The notes under the pieces: model-generated
What the model was told of the DNA's origin: nothing
Database searches by the model: none
Seen by the model: only the letters and a program-made list of their open reading frames with translations
Position numbers and translations under genes: made by a program
Assembly (NCBI RefSeq): GCF_025147765.1
Contig: NZ_CP102265.1
Coordinates: forward strand, 2,357,001-2,421,000
Origin: Blautia obeum ATCC 29174
GTDB taxonomy: Bacteria > Bacillota > Clostridia > Lachnospirales > Lachnospiraceae
Length of the DNA stretch: 64,000 nt
Direction of reading: 5' to 3'
Shown: positions 16,470 through 24,200 of the stretch, in pieces
How positions within the stretch are numbered: position 1 is the first letter of the stretch
Layout of the letters: each line of letters begins with the position of its first letter

Positions 16470-16658
16470 ATGGCTATCAGCGACAAAAGAAAAGAAAGTA
16501 TGTATAATTATGCTAAAAAAAATCTCAAACGTATTCCTTTAGATGTCCAAAAGGAAAAATACGAGGAAATCAAAGCCGCTGCAACTGCTGCTGGTGAATC
16601 CGTAAACGGATATATAAAAAAAGCTGTAGATCAGCGAATGGACCGCGACAATGCATAA
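16470..16658 (+). CDS. Arc/RHH-type repressor, 62 aa
   Basis: A basic 62-residue protein whose C-terminal two-thirds fits a ribbon-helix-helix domain of the Arc/MetJ type: strand KRIPLDVQKEKYEEIK, then helix AAGESVNGYIKKAVDQRM. Proteins of this kind bind DNA as dimers of dimers. The three ATATGTACATAT palindromes right upstream are its probable operators. The ATG has an AGAGG site. Confidence 0.75.
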   Translation: MAISDKRKESMYNYAKKNLKRIPLDVQKEKYEEIKAAATAAGESVNGYIKKAVDQRMDRDNA

Positions 16659-16688
16659 TCATTATTATTCACGAAAGGATGCGCTACC

Positions 16689-16874
16689 ATGACCAAACGC
16701 TTATATACTTGTGATGATATTATGAATCTGCCTGATTTTATCCGGGTGGAGCTACTTGACGGAATAATTTACACAGATGACTTTACAGATTTAGAGATTG
16801 ACGAAGAAGTTTTCCAGAATCCACCATCTGAGGAGCATCACGTTACCTATCGTCTTTCTATCGTTAAAAAATAA
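16689..16874 (+). CDS. Short Uma2-N-like protein, 61 aa
   Basis: The first half (LYTCDDIMNLPDFIRVELLDGIIY) matches the opening of Uma2-family PD-(D/E)xK proteins, which read YTxEDYxxLPDxxRxELIDG. Uma2 proteins are much longer and carry the catalytic residues later, so this version has none. It may be a truncated derivative or a small protein that kept only the N-terminal hairpin. It has its own GAAAGGA site and sits between the Arc-like gene and a hypothetical gene on the same strand. Confidence 0.5.
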   Translation: MTKRLYTCDDIMNLPDFIRVELLDGIIYTDDFTDLEIDEEVFQNPPSEEHHVTYRLSIVKK

Positions 16875-16919
16875 AACAATACCTGATATTTTACTGTTCC
16901 ATTTGCATAGGAGGATTCC

Positions 16920-17633
16920 ATGAGCCTTTTTAATAAAATTAAAAGTGTTTTCAATTCATCATCTGATGATGTCCCTGATGCTCAAACCATCTATTTCAAA
17001 AATGGAGAGATGTACAAAGTATATCCCACCGATAAAGAAAGCTGGTACGATGCCAGATATCTGGTTTCAGATGGGGTAAAATATGATCTGGAGAATCTGG
17101 ATGATTTAAAGCGCATTCCTGTACCCAAATTCCCACCACATCAAAATATAATGGAGGGATATGGCGTTACTGGAAATTTAGATTATGTTTTAAGAATGAA
17201 AGCTGGAAACTTTTATAATCGCAAAGATAAAATAATGTGTTCTGCCTGTTTATGGAAATGCACCGAATTAATGCTCGCCCATCCTTTGTCTTGGGAGGAA
17301 AGTCATTTTTATCGAATAGTACAGTGGCATGTGGAAATGGGAATGTTTGACGAAGCTGACAAGGCTGAGAAATATATATATTCTGTACTTGATCATGATG
17401 CAAATTATCAGCAATTGATCAATCATATAAAAGATAATCCTGAGTACATAAAACAGCAGGAGACATTTCATAAGAAAAATCTGATGCGTAAAGAATACTA
17501 TCATATTTTTTATGAATTGCCTGAACTAGCCCCCAAATCTTTTAGTGCTTATAGCAGAATGAAAAATGCTCAAACGAAAAATTTTCTCAAACTTAAAGAT
17601 CAAGCAATAAAACATGGGATTTCAATAAGCTAA
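16920..17633 (+). CDS. Hypothetical protein, 237 aa
   Basis: A soluble protein with a good AGGAGG site. It has a short N-terminal domain with strands (QTIYFKNGEMYKVYP, then VSDGVKYDLENLDD) and a long helical C-terminal part containing CSACLWKC near 105 and EEYHIFYELP-like helices. No signal peptide or known motif is recognised. It is third in a plus-strand group behind the Arc-like repressor and probably co-regulated. Confidence 0.55.
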   Translation: MSLFNKIKSVFNSSSDDVPDAQTIYFKNGEMYKVYPTDKESWYDARYLVSDGVKYDLENLDDLKRIPVPKFPPHQNIMEGYGVTGNLDYVLRMKAGNFYNRKDKIMCSACLWKCTELMLAHPLSWEESHFYRIVQWHVEMGMFDEADKAEKYIYSVLDHDANYQQLINHIKDNPEYIKQQETFHKKNLMRKEYYHIFYELPELAPKSFSAYSRMKNAQTKNFLKLKDQAIKHGISIS

Positions 17634-17716
17634 AACTGAATATAGTATATTTATCCAGGCAGCCAGTAGAGCGGCTGTGGTTCCCTGATCCTGAGCCTTG
17701 ACAGGAGGGAATGCTT

Positions 17717-17800
17717 ATGAGCGATTATGAGATTTTTATGATAATCCTGACGACAGCCAGCTTAATTGTATCTATCCTTACATACACACATAAGAAATAG
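17717..17800 (+). CDS. Type I toxin-like hydrophobic peptide, 27 aa
   Basis: The frame begins MSDYEIFMIILTTASLIVSI and ends YTHKK: a short acidic head, one membrane helix and a basic tail, typical of type I holin-like toxins. AGGAGG lies 8 bases upstream of the ATG at 17717. The RNA around it can fold on itself: CAGCCAGTA near the 5' end pairs with TACTGGCTG near 17880, and GGTTCCC pairs with GGGAACC near 17860. Long-range pairing of this sort usually hides the ribosome site. A strong opposite-strand promoter lies just downstream. Confidence 0.6.
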   Translation: MSDYEIFMIILTTASLIVSILTYTHKK

Positions 17801-17931
17801 CCGCCCTGCTCTCTGGTAAAGAATAGGCGGCTAAATCTTAGCTAAACATATTTGCCAGGACGGGGAACCTTGACTTCCCTTACTGGCTGTCTTGATAAGT
17901 ATATTATATGCCAGCTTCAGGAATTTGTCAA
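17790..17931 (-). ncRNA. Antisense RNA antitoxin with consensus promoter
   Basis: A perfect sigma-A promoter faces back into the toxin gene: -35 TTGACA (17931-17926), 17-base spacer, -10 TATAAT (17908-17903). The RNA would start near 17897, run across the toxin 3' region and meet the AGCCGCC/GGCGGCT hairpin at about 17799-17834, a likely terminator. The layout (tail-to-tail overlap) is that of TxpA/RatA and BsrG/SR4 systems. RNA ends are estimates. Confidence 0.6.
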
Positions 17932-17978
17932 TTTCCCGTTGCAAATCACCCATATCTCTTACTATCCCCATTTTCTTC

Positions 17979-18650
17979 TTATACCGCTTCGAGGTATGCC
18001 AAATCTTTCACCGCTTCAAGTCGTTTCTTACAAGCTCTGTATATTTCCTGATAATGTTTCCCTTGCATAATTCCCAGATCAACCTCATGCAAAATGATAT
18101 TTTCCATTAAAGACAAGTTATTAAGCTGCATCACCGTAGCTTCGTCCCTTTTGTTGATTCCTGCCATTTTATTTGCCAGTCTGGTATAAGTCATATAAAG
18201 CATTTCTGCATGACTGCTTCCCTGCCCCTTTGCATACTCAACAAGTTTCTGAATCGTATCCGTCTCTGCCTTTCTGGTAAACTTTCCTGCCTTCCGGGTT
18301 TCAATCCACATTTGAGTAGATTTCTCGCGGATAAAGTTCTCCATCTGATTAAATGCCCGGATATACTGCAATTTCCATTCAAGAGCTTCTTTCCCGGTAA
18401 AACCCATTACCAACAATGAAAAGCCATCTCTCGTCATTAAAAACATAGGATATCGTTTTCCACGATTCTCGTAAGTTGATTCGAAGAAAAATTTCGCTCC
18501 ACCATTTTGGACACCTCTTTTTCCTATCAACTCTCCATACATTCTTCTTATTTCGGCTATCAGCTTGTCATGCCTCTTTCCAAACTTCTCGGCCACCTGC
18601 AAACTATCACACACAGCTTCATCGTTCTTTAAATACACAAGTTCATTCAT
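17979..18650 (-). CDS. Rha-family phage regulatory protein
   Basis: A 223-residue protein with the Rha domain in its first 100 residues (DSLQVAEKFGKRHDKLIAEI, then FFESTYENRGKRYPMFLMTR and DGFSLLVMGFTGKEALEWK). The C-terminal half is helical (GQGSSHAEMLYMTYTRLANK) and probably the effector or DNA-binding part. Rha proteins are phage regulators linked to growth in hosts lacking integration host factor, and are common in clostridial prophages. An AAAGG site precedes the ATG. The intergenic region upstream carries the repeat array at 18713-18914. Confidence 0.85.
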   Translation of the reverse strand: MNELVYLKNDEAVCDSLQVAEKFGKRHDKLIAEIRRMYGELIGKRGVQNGGAKFFFESTYENRGKRYPMFLMTRDGFSLLVMGFTGKEALEWKLQYIRAFNQMENFIREKSTQMWIETRKAGKFTRKAETDTIQKLVEYAKGQGSSHAEMLYMTYTRLANKMAGINKRDEATVMQLNNLSLMENIILHEVDLGIMQGKHYQEIYRACKKRLEAVKDLAYLEAV

Positions 18651-18712
18651 CTGTACGCCTTTCTTTAGCTATATCCAAAAATACCATCTTATTCCATCAA
18701 TTTATTAATTTC

Positions 18713-18914
18713 TCACCGCTTCCTCACCGCTTCGAGCAAATATATCGATGTTAATCGACAGTTCAAGCACTCCCGGTTCTCGCCGCCTTTTTGACCGTTC
18801 TTCACTGCTTCCTCACGGCTTCATTCTCAACAACACTCCTTAAAATAGTGAAATAGCTCCTTGAACCGTAGGTTCGGCAGCAGGATTTTTATTAAATGCC
18901 AGCATCACCGCTTC
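18713..18914. repeat. Iteron-like TCACCGCTTC repeats
   Basis: The 350-base gap between the Rha-like gene and the 94-residue gene has no convincing ORF but carries repeats of TCACCGCTTC at 18713, 18724 and 18905, and the variants TCACTGCTTC at 18802 and TCACGGCTTC at 18813. The paired copies are exactly 11 bases apart, one helical turn. A further exact copy lies in the 3' part of the Rha-like gene at 18008. A GAACC-GTA-GGTTC dyad lies at about 18863. Such phased repeats suggest a multi-subunit DNA-binding site, either an operator or an origin. Confidence 0.6.
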
Positions 18915-19001
18915 TACTGTTTTATCGGCTCATTTAGCCTTTTTATCTACTCTCCCTTACAACTTTACCTCAAGCACTTTGCAATCGTTTCTTGCCCTGT
19001 T

Positions 19002-19286
19002 TTATCCTTGTGTTGCTGTATTTTCAGACCTGTTCTGTTTCAGTCTTTCTCCCATCTGCTGCCGCTGGTCCTCTGTGTACTGCCTTGGCGGAGAAATCCG
19101 AAGCCAGGATACTGGAACATGAGCACAAATGCTTCCGTCCTCGTTATCCGCAATGATCCGGCAATCTTCTGGGTGCTTCTCTGCCAGCTTGCGGATTGCA
19201 GACTTATACCGGCCCTGTGAGAATGATAAAGTTGCTCTGGTACCGTTGGTCATAAATTCAATTACATTTTCGTTACATCCATCCAT
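19002..19286 (-). CDS. Hypothetical phage protein, 94 aa
   Basis: The protein begins MDGCNENVIEFMTNGTRATL and contains a small alpha/beta segment (SQGRYKSAIRKLAEKHP, then CRIIADNEDGSICAHVPVSW) and a polar glutamine-rich tail. GGAGG lies upstream of the ATG. Proteins of this shape are frequent in clostridial phage elements; no function is known. Confidence 0.55.
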   Translation of the reverse strand: MDGCNENVIEFMTNGTRATLSFSQGRYKSAIRKLAEKHPEDCRIIADNEDGSICAHVPVSWLRISPPRQYTEDQRQQMGERLKQNRSENTATQG

Positions 19287-19374
19287 AAAAACCTCCTTTT
19301 CGTTTTGTTCGATAATATTTACAGTCTTATTTTTCGGGGTTCGCTCGGGCTTCGTTCTAACGCACTTTACTCTT

Positions 19375-19473
19375 TTAGGGACTCCGAAATCTCCGAATAT
19401 CTACGCGCGTAATCGTGTCAACAAACTCCTTTGCGTGCGTAATCGCGTCCACGAATCCCCATACTCCCGACAT
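19375..19473 (-). CDS. Possible tiny ORF, 32 aa, over a direct repeat
   Basis: A frame from the ATG at 19473 to the TAA at 19375 starts MSGVWGFVDAITHAKEFVDT and contains a duplicated FVD(A/T)IT unit. The unit corresponds to a direct repeat in the DNA (GCGTAATCG(T/C)GTC at 19407 and 19437, period 30). No ribosome site is seen, so it may be non-coding repeat DNA. Low confidence. Confidence 0.22.
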   Translation of the reverse strand: MSGVWGFVDAITHAKEFVDTITRVDIRRFRSP

Positions 19474-19480
19474 TTTTTGT

Positions 19481-19963
19481 TTAAAAATCCATCAATTTGT
19501 AATCATCTTTAATATCATCAGGTAATCCCTTAAAAAGAAAATTCTGAGGCATTCTTCGCAGTACTCCAACAATTTCAAATCGCTGTTCACTCTCCAACAT
19601 AGTTTTTATTTCTGGATATTCTTCAACATTCTTTGTATACCATGACTTCTGCTGTGGCGGAGAATACCGTGGATCATCACGCACATACAGGAACAGCCAC
19701 TCTATACACAGGCTCATTGTAAATTGAACATGCAACCCACATTCGTAATAATATTGAGCTATCATTAATGCATCATGAAGTGTAGTTGTTATCCGCTCTG
19801 GTTCCTGATAATTTCCCTCTGGATAATATTTCACGATACATTCATCTTTCATAAAACTCCATGGAGCAATGGACACAAACGGAGCATGATCTGCCTGAAC
19901 CGCCATTACCATCTGAGCTCTTTGGTATAAAGCATCAAGCCTTTTAATCAACGGACTTCCCAT
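19481..19963 (-). CDS. Hypothetical protein, 160 aa
   Basis: Begins MGSPLIKRLDALYQRAQMVM and contains aromatic-rich segments (WSFMKDECIVKYYPEGNY, then MIAQYYYECGLHVQFTMSL). An AAAGGTGG site precedes the ATG. It lies 15 bases after the 49-residue basic gene and is probably in the same transcript. No family is recognised. Confidence 0.55.
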   Translation of the reverse strand: MGSPLIKRLDALYQRAQMVMAVQADHAPFVSIAPWSFMKDECIVKYYPEGNYQEPERITTTLHDALMIAQYYYECGLHVQFTMSLCIEWLFLYVRDDPRYSPPQQKSWYTKNVEEYPEIKTMLESEQRFEIVGVLRRMPQNFLFKGLPDDIKDDYKLMDF

Positions 19964-19978
19964 GATTCACCACCACCT

Positions 19979-20128
19979 TTAAATATGCAAATCCTTTGTC
20001 TGTTTCTTCGTCCCATTATGCCCCTGTGATTTCTTTCTGGCATTTTCCCTTTTGCAAGCTCTCAACCACTGATGCAACTCCGGCACGCTTGTAGCCCTTA
20101 TCGTTACACGCTTATTTCTTCTCGGCAT
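19979..20128 (-). CDS. Small basic protein, 49 aa
   Basis: Begins MPRRNKRVTIRATSVPELHQ and is strongly basic throughout (CKRENARKKSQGHNGTKKQ), suggesting nucleic-acid binding. GGAAGGAG lies 9 bases before the ATG at 20128, and the start overlaps the end of the 84-residue gene, so it is the third member of a coupled group. It is too short for usual ORF cut-offs, but the ribosome site makes it credible. Confidence 0.55.
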   Translation of the reverse strand: MPRRNKRVTIRATSVPELHQWLRACKRENARKKSQGHNGTKKQTKDLHI

Positions 20129-20366
20129 TTAATACTCCTTCCTCTGGCAAACGTGGAATATTAAGAATGATGGTCGTTACAACGCTATGCTTCTGCTGAA
20201 ATTCAGCCAATTTCTTCTCATTGTAAATACCATCTTCGCCCAATATTGTATAAAGTCTTTCCTTTCCGGGAACAGGCTTTACCATGATCAAGTGAATAGT
20301 ATCTGCTTTCTTTTGCAATAGCATAGCCCGTTCTTCTGCTTGCTTTAATCTTGCTTGTATATTCAT
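20112..20366 (-). CDS. Hypothetical protein, 84 aa
   Basis: A soluble protein with an N-terminal helix (LKQAEERAMLLQKKADTIHL) and a middle part KPVPGKERLYTILGEDGIY, ending in a basic tail. Its start overlaps the stop of the upstream HTH gene by one base (TAATG), so translation is coupled. The function is unknown. Confidence 0.55.
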   Translation of the reverse strand: MNIQARLKQAEERAMLLQKKADTIHLIMVKPVPGKERLYTILGEDGIYNEKKLAEFQQKHSVVTTIILNIPRLPEEGVLNAEKK

Positions 20367-20776
20367 TATGTCCGCCTCCGCTGTGATTTCTGCTCCTGTT
20401 CTACTCGTGACATCAATTCTTCCATAGCTTCCAGACGTTCAATCATATCTACATTCTTTGTCCACTGAGAGCACTGTGACAATGCTGCATTAGCCGCGTT
20501 CACTCTGATCTGTGCCGGCACTTCCGTATCAGTAGCCGTATTGACCAACACTGCTGCACATTCTCCAAGTTTTCCCTGCAGGTATGCAATCGCTCCTGTT
20601 ACGGCCTCGTTTCTTGCCTCAGAATACTTACGCTGGAAGCTGTCTGAATGAATCACAGTATAAATTGTAGGTCTGGGAATCTTCGTCTTTTTGGATATCT
20701 CACTTATATTTGGACACGTTAAAAATGCCTGTACTAATATGTCCTCACGTGCTTCTGCTGATATACCTTTTGCCAT
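20366..20776 (-). CDS. HTH protein, terminase-small-subunit-like
   Basis: About 136 residues from the ATG at 20776, chosen for AGGGGTG 8-10 bases upstream; a GTG three codons earlier is possible. The N-terminal region has a helix-turn-helix (LVQAFLTCPNISEISKKTKI, then PRPTIYTVIHS) and the C-terminal part helices (EVPAQIRVNAANAALSQC). This layout is seen in small terminase-like or transposase-like HTH proteins of phages. No large subunit is present in the element, so its present job is unclear. Confidence 0.55.
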   Translation of the reverse strand: MAKGISAEAREDILVQAFLTCPNISEISKKTKIPRPTIYTVIHSDSFQRKYSEARNEAVTGAIAYLQGKLGECAAVLVNTATDTEVPAQIRVNAANAALSQCSQWTKNVDMIERLEAMEELMSRVEQEQKSQRRRT

Positions 20777-20853
20777 AGTAATCACCCCTAACTAATCAAT
20801 GATATTTTCCAATACATAAAAACAGACGGTTTTGACAGGTTCTATTCCAACCT

Positions 20854-21156
20854 TTAGAACGGATATCTATTACATGCCTTTAATGCCGCCCGGAACACTG
20901 CCAGTGTTTTCTTCCGGTATGCATAGAAATCTTTATGGCAAAGAGATATGACTCTACCGTAAGCCATTCTGTCATAGCTCATTCCAATTACGATGCAACA
21001 ATAAAGTTCATCAGAAACACTCGGATACACTTCTGCTGCGCACTGTAACAACAATATTTTGTCCCTCATTTCAAGCTTTCGACAAAACTCATTAAATTTC
21101 TTATCTTCTTCCTCTGAAAATCCATAATCTTCATAAGTTGCTTCTCTTGTAAGCAT
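20854..21156 (-). CDS. Hypothetical phage protein, 100 aa
   Basis: A protein with an acidic N-terminus (EATYEDYGFSEEEDKKFNEF) and a C-terminal half rich in Tyr and Cys (MSYDRMAYGRVISLCHKDFY). Such proteins occur near sigma-like or late-control genes in clostridial phages, but no clear family is seen. GGGAG lies upstream of the ATG. It sits right after the tape measure gene. Confidence 0.5.
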   Translation of the reverse strand: MLTREATYEDYGFSEEEDKKFNEFCRKLEMRDKILLLQCAAEVYPSVSDELYCCIVIGMSYDRMAYGRVISLCHKDFYAYRKKTLAVFRAALKACNRYPF

Positions 21157-21210
21157 TCAATCACTCCCTGCATTCTCCCTGCCACGCTTTCTGCATGACA
21201 GGGAATTGTT

Positions 21211-24200
21211 TTATGCCAATTCAAACGGATTTCTTCCGCTTGTGCTGCGTCTTAATTTTGCTTCCTCAATAATTTCGTCAAATACTGTTCTACGATTAAT
21301 CTGAGCAGTAAAACGATAATTTCCACTACTCTGCTGTCCACCAGATTCCTCTCGAACAATCTTTCTGAGCAGTGCTTCTGGTGTTTCAATGTTATTGCCC
21401 TGTTTCTGGTCACCAAGGACAGCCAGAAATTCACTTCTTGGTGGAATGACCGCACCTTTAGCCAGATACGGAATTGTATTTACCCTTGGCAAACTCATAT
21501 TGTAATAGCCCCATCTCCGGTTACCTGTAGGACCCGTTACATCATAAGAAAAGCTGAATGCTCTTTCGATTCCAGACAGAGAACTATTAATATTTCCTAT
21601 CGTGCTGTTTACTTTTCCAACAACATTATTCAATGTCCTTGTGATTCCACTGGTTGCATTTGAAATTCCATTTGCCAGATTGTTTCCCATCCTCGTTCCG
21701 ATAGACTTCATCTCACGTGCTAGCCCTTCCAGGCTTCTTTCTGTATTCCGGATCATCTCAGAAATTATCTGTGCAATACGTTCACCGGCCCATTTCCATT
21801 TATTGGTCATGGTATTGTACTGACCGGAGAAATGGCTATCTACTGTCTTCTGCATCTCTCCAAGCTTCAGATTTGCATGCTGCTTCATCTGATCAAGGTT
21901 CTTATCCACCTCCGCTGCTGAATTGCCCCAGTTTGTCACTGTTGCTGTGTTCACCCCGCCGGAAGCGTCCTCTGCTGCTTTCTGGAGTCCTGCCAGATTC
22001 GTTTCTGCATCTGTCTTCATCTTTCCCGTAGAAGTCGTTACTGTCTGCTGCGCACCAACAATATTTTTGTCTACGCTGGTCTTTGTAGCCTGTACTGCAT
22101 TCGGGAAGACCTCTGAGAAAATTCTTGCAGCAGTCTCAGTATTTCCGCCCATATTCTTAACTGCTGCCATGACGTTGTTATATGCATCCTGTGCAGTACC
22201 ACCAGAATCCACTGTTCTTTCCAGTGCGTTCAATAACTGTCCCTGTTCATCCGTTCCAAGATGCATCTGATTTGTCAAATTTCCAATAACAAGTTTCAGA
22301 TCATCGTAAGATTTCTGAGCACTCTGGCTTCCAAGATTAATCTGACTTGCCATGTTGGTTGTATCACTGCCGAGTGTTTTAATGGATTCTGACAGGATAT
22401 CAAACATATCCTCTGTAATGAGCCCCTTCTGTCTCAATGTCTCGAATGCCTGTGTTGCCTGCTCAGATGTCACGCCCATTTCACCCAGCTTATCAATAAG
22501 TTTCTGCGTTGCACTGGACTTTTCCTCAGCAGTCATTCCCTCTTTCTCAAGAGACTCTTTCAGATTCCAGATTTCTGTTGCAGAACCGGATATGATATCG
22601 CCACGCCGCTGTAATGTCTGAATGAAATTGTCCATGGTATTTCCAAATGTACCACCAACACCATTACCACCCTGCATGGTCTCCACCATTTTTGCCAGTT
22701 CAGAAGTAGCTGCGGCTGCCGCAACACCCACACCGGCAATCAATCCTGCAGTGCCTACCAGTGGCGCAATGGCTGATGCAAGAGAAGTAAAGCTTCCTGC
22801 CGCGCCTTTTACTGCATTGCCTAAAAGAGTAGTCAGATTACCGGACAATTCTCCGATTGCTTCGGATCCGATCAGTTTCTTTCCAATTGCCTTTAGTAGT
22901 AATTTTACGAGGGCACTGATTCCCGTGATATCTGCAATCTTCACTGCAATAAACGCTTTACCAAGAAAAGCAGCTATCTTACCGGCTGTTCCGCTCGCCT
23001 CCATGCCATCAAACAGGCCTCCAAGCGATTTGACAACAGCTTTTATCACCTGCTTCAGGTGTCCAAGCCAGTCAACTTGTGTCAGCATATCTCCGACACC
23101 TTTTCCAAAAGCCTCCCAGTCTGTCTTTTCTGCCATATCCACTAGGGATCCACACAGATTGTCCAGAAAGGCTTCCAACTTACGTCCATTCGCTTTCCAG
23201 TCAAATTCCGATACAAAGGTATTGATACCACCGGCAATGTTATTTACCAGCTCTGACCAGTCAAAACGCTCTGTAAAGCTGTACAATGATGTGAATGCAC
23301 CATTTAATCCGGTTGCCAGTGTATCTCCGATTTCTGAAAGGGAAAAGCTTGATACAGCACCATTCAGGCCATCCGCAACCGCCTGTCCAATTTCCTTATA
23401 CGGAAGGCTGTGGACCATTCCGTTAAAGATATTCCAGGCAATCATGAACCTGTTTCCTATGAGCTGTCCAAGATTGTTCCAGTTGACTTCCCGAACAAAG
23501 CCGGCGATTCCGGTTGCAAATTTCTTACCAAGGTTTTTCCAGTTGATTCCTGTAATCAGGAGATTCAGCGTATTTACAATCGTGTTGATACCGGCACCAA
23601 CCGTCCGCCCCATCAAATCCCAGTCGATGTGATTTACCAGACTGTTAAATGTTCTGGTAAATGCATTACAGAATTTTGTTATTTTGGGTCCAACCTTTTT
23701 CCAGTTGATAGCATCATAGACTTTTTGAAGTCCTTTATTTATTCCACTGGCAATATAAGCTCCAAGACCTTCCCAGTCTTCCGATTTAATGAGCTTCTTG
23801 ATTTTATCCGCAATTCCTTTAATACTATTTGCAATCGGGACCGTTTCAAACATCTGTCCCGGTGTAGGTGCTTTGTATCCACCGGAATCATCTGTTCCTG
23901 CACTCCCACTGGTTGAAGCTTTGTGCACCTCATCCAACGAAGAAAGATAGCTTTTTGTCTGCTTCGATGCCTTTTTCGCATTCTTCGAGGTCTTATCAAG
24001 ACTTGCAGCATAATCTTCCTGCACTCCAACGGCTTTTACAAAAGTATCCTGTCCGGTTAATGCTACTGCAAACATTCCCACATAAGTGATTGCCCTGGAA
24101 ATCATATCAATAAATCTTGACATGATCGGAGCTACCACGGTGAGAACAGGTGCAAAGGCTGTAGCAAATGAGTTTTTCAGCCTCGTCATGCTGGACATTA

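Noticed and set aside
18713..18914. CRISPR array
   Set aside because: Repeats are 10 bases and 11 bases apart in pairs with no spacer-length regularity; no cas genes in the window.
22622..23632. Plus-strand ORF of 336 codons inside the tape measure gene
   Set aside because: Shadow of the minus-strand tape measure gene; proline/serine-rich composition typical of an antisense frame and no ribosome site.
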